NCBI RefSeq assembly: GCF_020360975.1
Contig: NW_025408673.1
Location: 3,720,001 to 3,784,000 of the forward strand
Length of the DNA stretch: 64,000 bases
Direction of reading: 5' to 3'
From: Hirsutella rhossiliensis
Taxonomy: Eukaryota > Ascomycota > Sordariomycetes > Hypocreales > Ophiocordycipitaceae
Part shown: positions 10,579 through 21,830 of the stretch, one piece after another
Numbering within the stretch: the stretch's first letter is position 1
How the letters are laid out: every line of letters starts with the position of its first letter
Notes under the pieces: generated by a model
What the model was told of the DNA's origin: nothing
Database searches by the model: none
Seen by the model: the letters and a program-made list of their open reading frames with translations, nothing else
Position numbers and translations under genes: made by a program

Positions 10579-13564
10579 GGGAGCCAATAGAGGCGCGGGG
10601 GTCCGCGCCTTTAAAGTCGGCGCGGACGTCCGCGCCTGTTTTGTAAGCCCAGCCGGAAGATAGTCGGGCCCGCCTCCGGCCCCGACCTGTCCTCTCCTTT
10701 CTCTCGCCCTCCGTACTGTGGCAAGCATATCACGACCATATCCACGGAGGGTCAGCGCGCCGCCATTGCGGCCCAATTTATCCGCCGCCCCTTACGCAGA
10801 GTAGGCCAATATGGAGCTTACTGAATTCCCTGACGATTGCCTTCCTCCTGAGGGTCAATTCGACTCGCGAGAGTCCCTTCTTGTCTCAATTAATGCGTGG
10901 GCAGCTCCAAGAGGCTATGCCTTCACCACAGGCAAGTCCACGAGAGACCCGCGGTCCGGAAGACGCACAGTCACATTTGCCTGTGATCGTGGAGGTAGAC
11001 CAGGGGCTCATACAAGCAAGGACCAGAAGCCAGCTGAACGGCAACGGTCTACAAGCTCCCGTATCACTGGATGCCAGTTTTCCATCAATGCGAAAGAGAG
11101 CCTTGATAAGTCGTACTGGTATATCAGGCATCGCCCAGGCGAGGAGAAGTCGGTCCACAACCATGAGCCCAGTCTGCACATTACAGCACATCCAGCTCAT
11201 CGTGCCTCTCCTCAACTGACCAGTCAGCTATTGGGAACCTCGCAAGCGCCGGCATAGCACCAAAGGATATCCGGACATATATGCGCCAGAGCTCTCAGAC
11301 TGCTCAAGGAGCGACACAGCAAGACATATATAACTGTATCGCACAGCGCAGACGAGAGCTTCTTGCTGGGCAGAGCACAATGCATGCCCTTGCCAATGAG
11401 CTTGACAACGAGGGGTTCCAAACCCGCATACAGCTTGACCATGACGGCCGAGTCACAGCGGTCTTATTCGCACACCCGGCGTCACTAGAATACCTCAACG
11501 CATACCCAGAATTACTACTTCTAGACTGCACATACAAGACGAACAAATATAAGATGCCACTGCTCGATATGATCGGCGTTGATGCCTGCCAACGGTCATT
11601 CTGTATTGCCTTTGCCTTTCTCAGTGGTGAAGATGAAGATGACTACATCTGGGCACTGGACCAACTCCAATCGATATACGAGTTATATGACATTCGCCAG
11701 CCATCCGTTATCCTTACAGATCGTTGCCTTGCCTGCATGAACGCAATTTCCCGGTGCTTTCCTGCGTCAAGGTCTCTGCTCTGCATCTGGCATGCGAACA
11801 AGGCGGTGCTTAGCTATTGCAAACCAGCATTCGACCGTGAGGATGAGAACTCTAACAGTGATGAGAAATGGGTTGAGTTCTTTGGGTATTGGCACTCAAT
11901 CGTGAGCTCGAGAGATGAGGAGACATTCGATCAACAAGTTGAAGAGCTGGAGAAGCGCTTTGTACCACGATACGTCAAGGAGGTTAGCTACATACGGAAA
12001 CCTGGTTGGACCCGTATAAGGAAAAGCTCGTCAAGGCCTGGGTTGATCAATATGCTCATTTCGGCAATGTGGCTACTTCCCGGGTGGAAGGCATCCACGC
12101 ATTATTGAAGAGCCACCTTAAGAAGTCAACACTAGACCTCTTCGAAGCAACGAGGGCAATCAAGCAAGCTCTTCTCAACCAACTGGCCGAGCTACAAGCC
12201 AACCAAGCCAGGCAGCATATACGGATGCCAATTGAGCTCTCTGGAACCGTATATAGCACGGTACGTGGCTGGGTATCACACGAAGCCTTGCGACAGGTTG
12301 CAAAGCAACACAAGCGCCTCAACGAGAAAGACATCCCTGCTTGCACAGGCAGCTTCACCAAGTCTCACGGTCTCCCTTGTGCGCACACATTACAGCCGCT
12401 CATAGAGGAAGATCTGCCACCCGGCCACAACATTTTCATACGCATTGGCGCCTTCGACGGGATACCAAAGAGATTGGTCAGGTCCTCATAGAGCCTCGTC
12501 GGCGATTGGACCAACTTGTCGCCACATCGAGGATAACACAGTCATCCACACAGCGCGAGCCAAGTGCATTTGAAGCCATAGAGCCAGTTCTACGGCCAAA
12601 GGCGCCACCTACATGCAGCAAATGCCACCAGAAAGGGCACATCATGACATCTCGCAATTGTCCTTTACGCTATAGCGACATACTGCAGCGGGCAGAGGCA
12701 CGGGCGGCAGAGACTGCAGAGACGGCAGCAATTGCAGCGACTGCACAGACTGCACAGACTGCACAAGCAGTAGCAATTTCAGAGACTGCACAGACTGCAG
12801 CAGTCATGGAGACAATCACGGTTGCAGTCACTACAGTCTCTACGGTGTCTACAATTGCTGCAGTCTCGACAGGAATTGCAGAAGCTACAGAGACTACGGA
12901 GAATCTACGATATGATGACCCACGAGCCATCTATCAGAGGTATGTCAGGGCAAGAGACTCTTGGTATAGAGCACAGCCTCGCGGCAATCTCAAGACCAAC
13001 CAGGCATACCGAAAGGCAATGGGCTTGCCATTGCGCTACAGCAAGACTGAATATGACTGGTGCCTCGACTGGAAGCAAATGTCAAGGAGCTGCGGCTCGA
13101 GGAAATGGACCAAGGAAGAGATGATGGCATACCTTGATTGGGATAAGGCAGAAGAAGAGCGGTTAGATGCCCGGGTGGCCGAGGAAATGCAAGCGCAGCC
13201 TTTCTCACGAGAAAGAGGTACTGCAGGTATATGGGCTGACTGCGAGAGAGACTCGGAGGAACAGCAGGCAAACTATTCCCGCATATAAGTCGTCTGCTAG
13301 GACCGGTCTGTATAAGTGCGCCACAGTTGGAAACCACAGCAATTTAGATTAAAAAATTTGAGTCGATTGACACTCAAATTGACGCTGTGGCCGTTGAGTA
13401 CTTTTGCCGATGTGCGGGAGATATGTGCAGTAAAACTGGCGCGCCAGCGCGGTCGCGGCGGGCGCTGTTCGCGGCGCCCACAATGGCCAGCCGGGCTTAC
13501 ATAACAGGCGCGGACGTCCGCGCCGACTTTAAAGGCGCGGACCCCCGCGCCTCTATTGGCTCCC
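10579..13564 (+). mobile_element. MULE-1, FAR1-type Mutator-like element, left arm only
   Basis: A 2986-bp element with terminal inverted repeats of about 79 bp (10579-10657 and 13486-13564) that begin GGGAGCCAATAG. It is flanked by a perfect 9-bp direct duplication CCGAAGATA (10570-10578 and 13565-13573), the length typical of Mutator superfamily insertions. The right arm of the inverted repeat carries the site once, uninterrupted, so MULE-1 inserted into one arm or one haplotype only. Each inverted repeat contains a perfect 18-bp palindrome, GGCGCGGACGTCCGCGCC. Confidence 0.97.
10811..13288 (+). pseudogene. MULE-1 transposase with FAR1-like DNA-binding domain and zinc knuckle
   Basis: A DDE transposase that would excise and reinsert MULE-1. 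The ATG at 10811 opens a FAR1/WRKY-like zinc-binding region (CQFSINAKES, then VHNHEP). The MULE DDE domain has D in LLLDCTYKTN and D in ILTDRCLACMNAI, with E probably in SRVEGIHALL. A SWIM-like segment follows (CTGSFTKSHGLPCAH), then a CCHC knuckle (CSKCHQKGHIMTSRNC). Next come an Ala/Thr-rich repeat region and a conserved tail (KWTKEEMMAYLDWDKA) shared with MULE-2. Frameshifts lie near 11260, 12005 and 12480. Gene order and length fit fungal Hop-like elements. Confidence 0.88.
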
Positions 13565-13575
13565 CCGAAGATATT

Positions 13576-14062
13576 GGGAGTTGTTAAAATGCCCCCGCAT
13601 TTCAATAGAATGCCCCCAAGTCGTGGCTTAGACTGTGGCGGACGCCTGTATTCCCCACCACGCCAAATTTTTGCTGTGTACTTTACTAACAGTGTCTCAC
13701 GCGGTCTCAGCCAAGACAAATGCATCTTTGCATTACATTGCAGCGCGGCTATGTTGCAACAACGATACAGTCATGCCCGTAGTCCAATTCCTCCTTGCGT
13801 AACGCAGCTATCGCCCAACGGGGCCCTGAGCGGTATACCCTTCATGGTCACCCCAAACTCAATATCTCAGACGTGCTTCGCGACAGTAAACGTGGTATTT
13901 TGCGCGTTAATCTGCTTGATGGACGGTGTAGGTATGTAGACCGATGTCTTGCTTGCCAGCTGTTAAGCAGGGAAAACGATGGTGTGGGAAGCCCTTGTCA
14001 TGTGACCGTCTAAGCCACGACTTGGGGCATTCTATTGAAATGCGGGGCATTTAACAACTCCC
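13576..14062. mobile_element. Small TIR element at the centre of the palindrome
   Basis: Its inverted repeats are 13576-13633 (58 bp) and 14008-14062 (55 bp). They begin GGGAGTTGTTAAA and differ by three homopolymer length changes. The 374-bp interior (13634-14007) is unique and has no recognisable gene; a 73-codon frame at 13795-14013 resembles nothing I know. The first five bases match the MULE termini, so it may be a non-autonomous relative. The outer flanks are inverted copies of each other rather than direct duplications, because the giant inverted repeat is centred exactly here. Confidence 0.75.
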
Positions 14063-14516
14063 AATATCTTCGGAACGGGATGACTAAACAATGCGGTTCA
14101 ATATGGTACGAGGTACAACTGTATATGTCACTTGGTTATTCCGAAATTGTTTATATAAGGAGGAGTCTGCTCCCCTCTTATCGTCCAGCTTTTAGAATCA
14201 TTACTTGTGTTTCTTTTTAAAATATTCAGTCATTCCGCGATACTATTCTACCACTGAACGCCACTCACGGTCTAGCGCCCCTCTTAAACCGTCTTGTGTT
14301 CATCAGCATATATAGCCGTAACTTACCTTGACCATGCTCGCGCCAGTCGCGGTCGTGTTCGTCTGGGGTACCTGTGCACGGGCTTTGAATACGGCTTACG
14401 GTTGTTGGGGCTCGGAATCAGCAGCATGGTTGTCCTTACACTGTGAAAGGAACGGGTGCGGTCAGATACGAATCGGTCGCGAAGGATCCTACCAGCCGGT
14501 TTCACGGGTGGGAACC

Positions 14517-14738
14517 TGTTACGGCCAGGCACATACGAGCCTTGACGGCTATAAAGATGTATTGGCACTATGAACAAAGACTCAAAGCTAAGGAGCAAGA
14601 AAGGAAGACTAGACTACACGACCGAGCGGGCCCTTATATAGACACGAGGTCGCGCGTGGGCACGTGATGCTGCTTGGGCACGTGACACTGGTGAGGTTCT
14701 GCGCTGGCGGCTCTACGCTGGCGCCCAGGGTCGTGACA
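14517..14738 (-). repeat. gypsy-2 right copy, 3' LTR
   Basis: A 222-bp LTR, reverse complement of 9903-10123. GAACC at 14512-14516 is the target duplication. Confidence 0.97.
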
Positions 14739-14749
14739 CTGCCCCCCGT

Positions 14750-17700
14750 CTAAGGCCTTGATATGCGTATCAAGGTAGTCAGTCGTGGCGGCGGGTTCTT
14801 GGTTTCACGGCTTTCTGCTGTGTCGTCATCGTCTCGTTCCTCGCAGCCCTCCTCCGCTGCAGCACATTCGATCCAGTATTGCAGGTTGACGGGTGGGCCT
14901 GCTGCGTCCGGATGTTCATCGTGGAAAATCTTCAATGCCATTGGTGCGTTACGGAAATTCCTAGCCGGGTACCAGGTCTCATCAGGTCACATCCCTTCCA
15001 TAAGACCTGGTATTCCAGTCGTCGACTCTACCGGTTACTCGAGACTGCTGGACTTGATCAACCTCCCACTCGGGTTCTCCGTTGATCTCCTCGGGTGGCG
15101 GAGGTGACTGGATCTGCTGGGGCAAGGGGTTATCGGCTGCTTTTCGAAGACGGTCGGCGTGGAATAGGTTCTTCATTTTGTACGACTCGGGCAGCTGCAG
15201 TACGTAGCTATGACCGCGTTCTTCCAGGATTACGAACGGACCTGACCATTGGTTATCTAGCCGAGTAGTCGGAGCGTTCGTGGCGAAGCCTTTCCTGCTG
15301 AGAAAAACTCGGTCACCGATGGCAAAGTCGGTTGGTCGTCGTTTCCTATTAGCCTGTTCCTTCTGACGTTCTTGAGCGGCGGTGGCAGCATTCCTGGCGT
15401 CTTCCTGGGTTTCCTGGGCGGTCTGCACAAGTTCCCTAGCTCTGGCGGCGGGTCCGGTGGCAGCGGTCTTGTCAGTCGGGGGCAGTGACAGGGGGTTCCG
15501 GATATCTCGGCCTAGGGCTACTTTTAACGGTGCCATGTCGATGGAAGAGTGCCAAGACGAGTTATGGGCGAAGTCGAGGGCGGGCAGCAGGAACTCCAGT
15601 TATCTTGATGCTTCGTCACGTAGAATCGTAGCTTTTGATCTAGGTATTGATTTGTGACTTCTACACCCCCTTGGGTCTGAGGGTGTAGGGAGCTTCCATG
15701 ACGATGCTTCGTTCCCGTGAGCCGGTTAATCTCTGCGAGGAAGGCAGAAATAAACTGTCCAGCGTTGTCAGAAATCCATACGAGGGGCATACCGAAGAAA
15801 CGATAGAGGTAGCGGAAGTAGCGGCTAGCTAAGACTTCTGCCGTATCGTTTTTCTTTCCTGGGAGCGTGGCGATAATCCGGCTTAGCTTGCAGACGAAGG
15901 TCCAAACATAGTCATATCCGTAACGGTCTTTCGGCATATCCTTCCCGTCACATTCGACGTGCTCCCAAACAGAGGTCGGTACGGGCAGTGGATGGAGCAG
16001 TCCAGGGGTCTTGTCTCGAGGGGTTTTGTTGCGGCGGCAGTCGTGGCAGTTCCGAATATAACGACGGATATCCTCCTTCATCCTTGGCCAGTAGAAGTCT
16101 CGTTGGAGCAGCTTGATCACCTTGTTCTGTCCGGCGTGAGCGAAGATCTGGGGTTCGTGGGCTTCGCGAATGAGCGCGGTCTGAAGAAACGTCTGCTTGT
16201 CTGAGGTCTGGGCTGGTACGACCAGGTGTGTTCCATGGGTACCGAGGTCTTGGAGGAGGTTCTCTTGGCGGATCAACGAAACGAGTTCGGCTCCCTTCGG
16301 GACCGAGTTCGGGTCTAGTTCTGGGCGGTCTTGATCGGGCGTCTGCTGTATCCTCGGTCTTCTGGGGTCTGTAGGGCACTCGTGGCCCTCAGAACTAATG
16401 GTCTAGTAGGCTTAGGTTCGGGACTAAAGTTCTGAGGGGCAGGTTGCCGGCGGCCGTAGGGTCTAGAGAGTCGGTCGCGAAGCCTAGCCTTTCCGGAGGA
16501 TCAGGGTCACCGTGCGTTCCTCGGCTTCCCGGGCCTTTACGGTAGGGAGCTCCGCTGTCTTCCTGGAGAGGGCATCGGCGACTACGTTCAGTCGACCGGG
16601 GCGGTAGAGGAAACGGATGTCGAACTGGGCGAGAAAGTCGGACCATCTGATCTGTCGTACCGAGAGCAGGCGCTTCGTAGAGAAATGGACTAAGGCTTCG
16701 TGATCGGTGATCACATCGAACTTCTGGCCTAAGAGCTCTGGGTAGAAGTGCTCTAGACTCTGTACGACGGCGAGGAGCTCTCGATCTTGGATTGGGTAGG
16801 CTCGCTCGGCCGGGGTCATGGTCTTAGAGAAGAATCCAACGGGCTTCCAGGTCTGATCAGGCTGTTCCTGCCATAGAACACCAGCTGTGGCATTCCGGGA
16901 GGCATCGGTCTCCAGTCGGGTCGGCAGTTCTGGTCTAAAGAAGGCGAGGACCGGGGCTTCGATAGCCAGGCGCTTGAGTTGATCAAATGCTTCGCGTTGC
17001 TCCGGGCCCATCACAAAGGCAACATCCTTCTTAAGCAACCGGTTCAAGGGTTCTGCCACCCAGAGGCGTGGTAGCAGAAAACACGGATGAAGTTGCATAG
17101 GCCAACGAATGATCGGATCGCGGTGCGGTCTCGGAGGTCCTCAAACTTCCAGTCTTGTATCGATCGAACTTTCCGAGGGTCGACACTAAGGCCCACACCG
17201 GCTTCAAGCAGAACGCCGAGGTAGTCAACCTTGGTCACGTTAAATCTAGACTTCTTGATGTCTCCTGAGGTTTGCCTGATGGAGTCGCCAGATCACTTCT
17301 TGACAGTCTTTCCAGTGGTCTTCTTCTTTATCCGAGTAGATCAGGACGTCATCTGCGTAGGCGCTGGCGCACCGGTCGAGGAGATCGTGAAGCTGCGCGT
17401 TGATAAACTGCTGGAACCAGGCGGGACCTACCTTCAGACCGAACGGGAGGACTTTCCAGCGGAAAGTTCCGAAACGGGTGCGAAAGGCGGTCAAATACTC
17501 GGAGTCAGGGTCCATGCGGAGACGGTGGAAGGCCTGGATCACATCGATCTTCGTGAAGCGTTGAGCTTCACGGCAACCGAAAGCAGTACCTTCGAGGGAC
17601 GGAGCGGGCGTGATGCGACTTTTAAGATGATCGTTCATCCAACGGTAGTCGATGCAGAAGCGGCGGGCGGTCGTGTTCGGTTTCGGAGCGAAGAGGACAG

Positions 17701-18792
17701 AAGCGGCGTGCGGACTCGGATCGGGCTCGATGAAGTCTATCTCCGGAGGTGATCGACAGTCTCTTTCTAGAGGCAGATACTTAACGGGCGTGCGGTACGA
17801 TGGGGTCCTGTCGGCGAAAGAGGCTTCTCAAGCTCTAGGACTACATCGTGACCGGGTCGGCTCGAAGGTAGGGTGTGGGCCTCTTTCTTCGAGAAGAATC
17901 CTCTAGATGGGTGAGCTGGGGCGGTAGACGACTACGGACACAAGCAACATGCTCAGGGTCTTCTCCTGAGGGAACGGAATGCTTTGTCCCTGGTAGGTCT
18001 TTTGATCCGGGAGACTTTAGCAACGGTTCGAGCACTAGGGACGGTCTGGTCAAGGCCGGAGCTTGGCTCGAGCTGGACTGGATCCCGGGCATCAACGGTT
18101 CGAGTTCGTTCCACTGTTCGAATCTCTCGTGAGACTCTACTTGGCAGACCAGGGCGTTAATCAGGGCTTGATCTTCGGAGGCTTGGATCGAGGCGACGGA
18201 GACGAAGTCGGTAGCAGGGGCGGTCGTGAGCTGAAAACGGACAGACTTCTTGGCAGACGGAGACTTGGACTGAAACGACGGAGACGGAGTCGGTAACGGG
18301 TCGGGACAGAGGCCGGAGGAGTTTGATCAGAGCGGCCCCAGTTCTTGTGGAGGATCCGGTAGCGTTTCTCCTCTTTCTCGAGCAGGCGGTTCCGCCTCTC
18401 AGCGTCGGCCTGGATCTTAGGGTCGATCCTACCCGAGCGGGGCTTGACGAGAGCTGGATCGTCGGGGAGAACTTGGCGAGGGCAGGAAGATCATCTGGCC
18501 AGATGATCTGTCGGGCGGCGCAGTCAAGCAGGAGGCGCTTCTCCCGCATCCAGAAAAGACCGATAAAGATATCATGGCCACACTCAGCTATATCAAATGT
18601 CTCGTTTGCGAACGAACGGCCATCGATGACGAAAGTGGCGACCAGCTGTTTCTGGATATAGCCGGCTGGCTTTCCACGGAAGTCTTGGGGGAATCCGACT
18701 CGGGAGCTCCTTAATCTGGGCTCCGAGTCTTTGGGCGGCGGACTGGGCGAAGGTTGGGCTAACCAGCAAACGGGTTTCGGCTCCGGTATCAC
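14750..18792 (-). pseudogene. gypsy-2 right copy pol: protease, RT, RNase H, integrase, chromodomain
   Basis: Mirror copy of the left gypsy-2 pol with the same domain order on the minus strand. RT with YADD lies at about 17640-17246 and RNase H plus tether at about 17100-16484. The integrase zinc finger and core form one open frame at 16276-15524 (NCHDCRRNKTP, WISDNAGQF, GGVEVTNQYL). The chromodomain lies at about 15050-14880. The integrase frame is intact here but broken in the left arm, while this copy has its own breaks near 17240, 17060 and 15000. Each arm is therefore damaged at different bases, as expected from independent sequence error or independent decay. Confidence 0.9.
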
Positions 18793-20090
18793 AGAGGGAG
18801 CGGGCAGGTAGGCTCACACCATCCACTTGGACTTGACTTGGCAGAGTGAATGACTTGCTAGACCTACTCGCTGTCTGTGACACCTTAGGGACCATCAAGG
18901 AGTCTTGTGATGGTCCTATTCGTTTCGAATCTTGATCAGAGTCGTTGGCAGGGACAGGGACGGAGGCGACACGGGAGACAGCATGGGTGCGGTCGGGACA
19001 CTCGCGAGAGAGGTGCCCTGTTTTTCCACAAATAAAGCAGGTGCCATTATCCCAATGGACCCTTTTCTCATCGTCGGTCAAGGCTCTGCCAGCATCACGC
19101 GAGGTGATAGGGTCGAGCCGGTCTTGTTCGGAGTCTTGGCGGTAGTCGGAGCAGTCTTAGTCGGCGCGCGGCGAGATCGGTCGGAAGAGCGGGAGTCCTG
19201 TGTCTGCCTCATACTCCTCTTCTGGCAGTGGACAGCGTCTTTAATGAACCCACAGAAAACCTCGTAGGTCACGGACTCGTCGCGGGTCTTGGTCAAGAGG
19301 CTGTTATCTAGGTTGGCCGGGATGTGCTGCCACAGGGTATGCTTCATCTGGTCCTCGGGCACACGACCGGTCGCAGTTAAGTAGTCAAATTCCGCAAGAA
19401 AGTCCACAATGTCGGTCTTCCCATTCACGGTAAACTGGAGGCGTTGCAGGCGGTCAAGAGCCTCGGAAAGCTCATTCGGATTGCCATAGGCGGACTCAAG
19501 GGCTTGGATCATCTCTGCCACTCCAGAGAAGGGTCGAGTGTCAGAGGAGAAGCGGGTTTCAAGTGCTCGGCGGGCTTTTCCTCGAGCAGGTTATACAGAC
19601 AGACCATCCGGCTGTTCTCAGTCCGGAAGGTTCGCACGTCTTCGTCAAATTTGTTCTTTATGCTCAGGATGAAGGAATGGAACTCGTCCTTCTTCCTGAG
19701 AACGTCGCGGAGACCTTGATGCGCGATTTGGCGGCGTCGCTGTACTCGGGGTTCTTGCCCTCTGGGAAGGGGGCAAAATAGGCCAGGCAGCTTTGCCTGT
19801 TGGTCGGAAGGCCGGGCCATTTGGGCCGGCAAAGCAGTCGAGGGCTCCCGGTGCTGTCGATTTGATTCAACAGACGGAGAGCGTTCATTTAGACGGGCCG
19901 TTAAGGCCGCAATCTGTTCTCTCATCTCGCGGATGAGAGCGTCTTGGGGGTTCGGGGCAGCCATGGCTACTATTTCGGATTCAGTGGCTTGGCCAGCAAG
20001 CCGGGTGGAACGGCGAGGCTGATCCGATGGCAGGGCTTCCTCAGATATCATAGTCTCGAGGTCAGAGTCTAGGGTCGGAAATGATACCAC
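18792..20090 (-). pseudogene. gypsy-2 right copy gag, zinc knuckle and protease start
   Basis: Gag of the mirrored gypsy-2. The N-terminal part (20090-19509) is open for 193 codons and merges the two pieces that are split in the left arm. The capsid-like part follows at 19521-19078 and the CCHC knuckle with the start of the protease at 19081-18593. This protease frame keeps the aspartic protease signature CDTGAET, which is the reason for calling a retroviral-type protease in this family. The small overlaps between frames (13 and 4 nt) could be programmed frameshifts or errors; I cannot tell which. Confidence 0.85.
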
Positions 20091-20367
20091 GCGGAATCAC
20101 GGTCAGATGCCTGCACGAGCAGGGACGGTCGGAGGTCAGACGGGACGAATCCCTTGGTCGGAACGGTTGGTCGGACGACTACACACACGCGTAGTCTTGG
20201 TCGGAACGGACGTGATCTCAGCCTTGAGGATCACTTGGTCGGTGGTCGGAGTCTTGGTCGGAACGGTCAGAACGGATGCGCTGGATTTACGTCAGGCGCG
20301 TGTGACGTGAAAGCTCGGTGCCTATTTGCTTAATCGCTGGCAAGCGATCTTATTGAGCTTTGAGTAG

Positions 20368-20589
20368 TGTTACGGCCAGGCACATACGAGCCTTGACGGC
20401 TATAAAGATGTATTGGCACTATGAACAAAGACTCAAAGCTAAGGAGCAAGAAAGGAAGACTAGACTACACGACCGAGCGGGCCCTTATATAGACACGAGG
20501 TCGCGCGTGGGCACGTGATGCTGCTTGGGCACGTGACACTGGTGAGGTTCTGCGCTGGCGGCTCTACGCTGGCGCCCAGGGTCGTGACA
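20368..20589 (-). repeat. gypsy-2 right copy, 5' LTR and self-priming site
   Basis: A 222-bp LTR, mirror of 4045-4266. GAACC at 20590-20594 is the target duplication. The primer-binding site lies at 20356-20365 and is complementary to a 10-mer inside the LTR. Confidence 0.97.
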
Positions 20590-21099
20590 GAACCCACCAG
20601 GCCGCTGTATGTACGATCCGGCTATGGGCAACGAGATCGATTGCAACCTGTGCCCCAGCTCATACCAGGATCCAAATTGGGCTGCTTTGCGTGCCAGCGC
20701 TGGGCCGGGTTCCGTTGGTCTGGCTGCACCGTAATGGGTAGGGCAGGGCCATAGAGTGCGTCTGTATTGGTTGCGAGCAGCTACCCCCCTCTTTTTTCGG
20801 AGTAGTCGCGCAGAGAAGCTTCGGTGTCGGAGGATGAAGTAAAATAGAGGACTTAAAAACAATTCAAAACTGGCAAACTTAAAAACACACACACAAATCA
20901 AACAAGATTGAATACAAAAAACCGGCAGACCCAGGGTGGCAAACCACTCAATCCCAGCAACGGTTGCTCAATATAGTTGAGCAACCGTCAACTCAATCAA
21001 CTCAATCGAGTGTCTGCTGAATAAGCTTGTCAATTCAATTCATGCTCCCGTTGATTGATGGATTGATGAGATTGCCGTTGACGGTCTTATTAGTTGTTC

Positions 21100-21640
21100 C
21101 TTCGACACATGGTCGAAGGCCCCCTTTATATCTAGAAAGAGAGTGCTGGTAATAGCCTTCCTCTTTGCTGCTTGCTCTTTTTGGATATAGTGTGTAAGGA
21201 GGAGGGCTGTATCTATCGCAGATCTTTGTTTCCTTCCCCCTAGTTGCGTAGGCCCTAGCAGGCCGGTTGTGTTGGCTAGGTAGCTTAGCCGAGTTGCAAA
21301 GAAGAAGACAAATTAGTAGGGGAATTACTAGGGAGCCTGTCTTCTGATGCTCTTACCTGACCGTCAGGGGTAGGCGCAGTCTTCAGCGTGCCCCAAGGCC
21401 AACAGTCACCCTTCGTGTCAGCTTTCTTTGCTTCCACGAAGGGCTGATAGAAGCCACAGTTCACTCGGGCTGTGCCTGTGGCCCCAATCCCTAGCTGACG
21501 AAGAGCGTTGAGAAGGTTCGGCGAGGAAAAAAGGTTATCGAAGAAGACGTGGTATGTCTGTTCTGGTAGCTGCTTGACTAGGGCAACAATGGCGCTCTGA
21601 GTCGGGTTGAGAGAAATGCTGTGTTGCACTGTTACACTGG
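21100..21640 (-). pseudogene. piggyBac and LINE RT fragments (right copy)
   Basis: Mirror copies of the fossils at 2989-3550. The piggyBac transposase fragment occupies about 21640-21285 and the LINE RT fragment about 21280-21100. Both run on the minus strand. CACAT at 21641-21645 is the gypsy-1 target duplication at the end of the piggyBac piece, which shows that gypsy-1 inserted into the older piggyBac remnant. Confidence 0.7.
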
Positions 21641-21830
21641 CACATTGTGAAAGGCCTCTAGTGAGTTGATACAACTAACTAGTCCCTATGCTGTTTACTA
21701 TCAAGATAGAGAAGAAAGAAAGAAAGAAAGAGAATCTACTACATGAGAGCACAATAGCATTTTATAGCTTCGAGCCAATGGAAGGTTCTAGAAGCTAGGC
21801 GGCGCAGCCGCCGTTAAAGCGGCTTGCCCG

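Larger units (their letters stand above)
14334..20740 (+). pseudogene. Small secreted cysteine-rich candidate ORF split by gypsy-2 (right copy)
   Basis: Mirror copy of the candidate at 10307-3879. The ATG at 14334 opens the same hydrophobic N-terminus. The first piece ends at the gypsy-2 duplication GAACC (14512-14516) and the second lies at 20590-20740. Compared with the left copy, single G/C bases are missing near 14486 and 20710, which changes the frame after the first third. No family is recognised. Confidence 0.28.

Noticed and set aside
13795..14013. A 73-codon frame in the palindrome centre as a gene
   Set aside because: It shows no recognisable motif, lies inside a small TIR element and runs into the inverted repeat. 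It may be chance.
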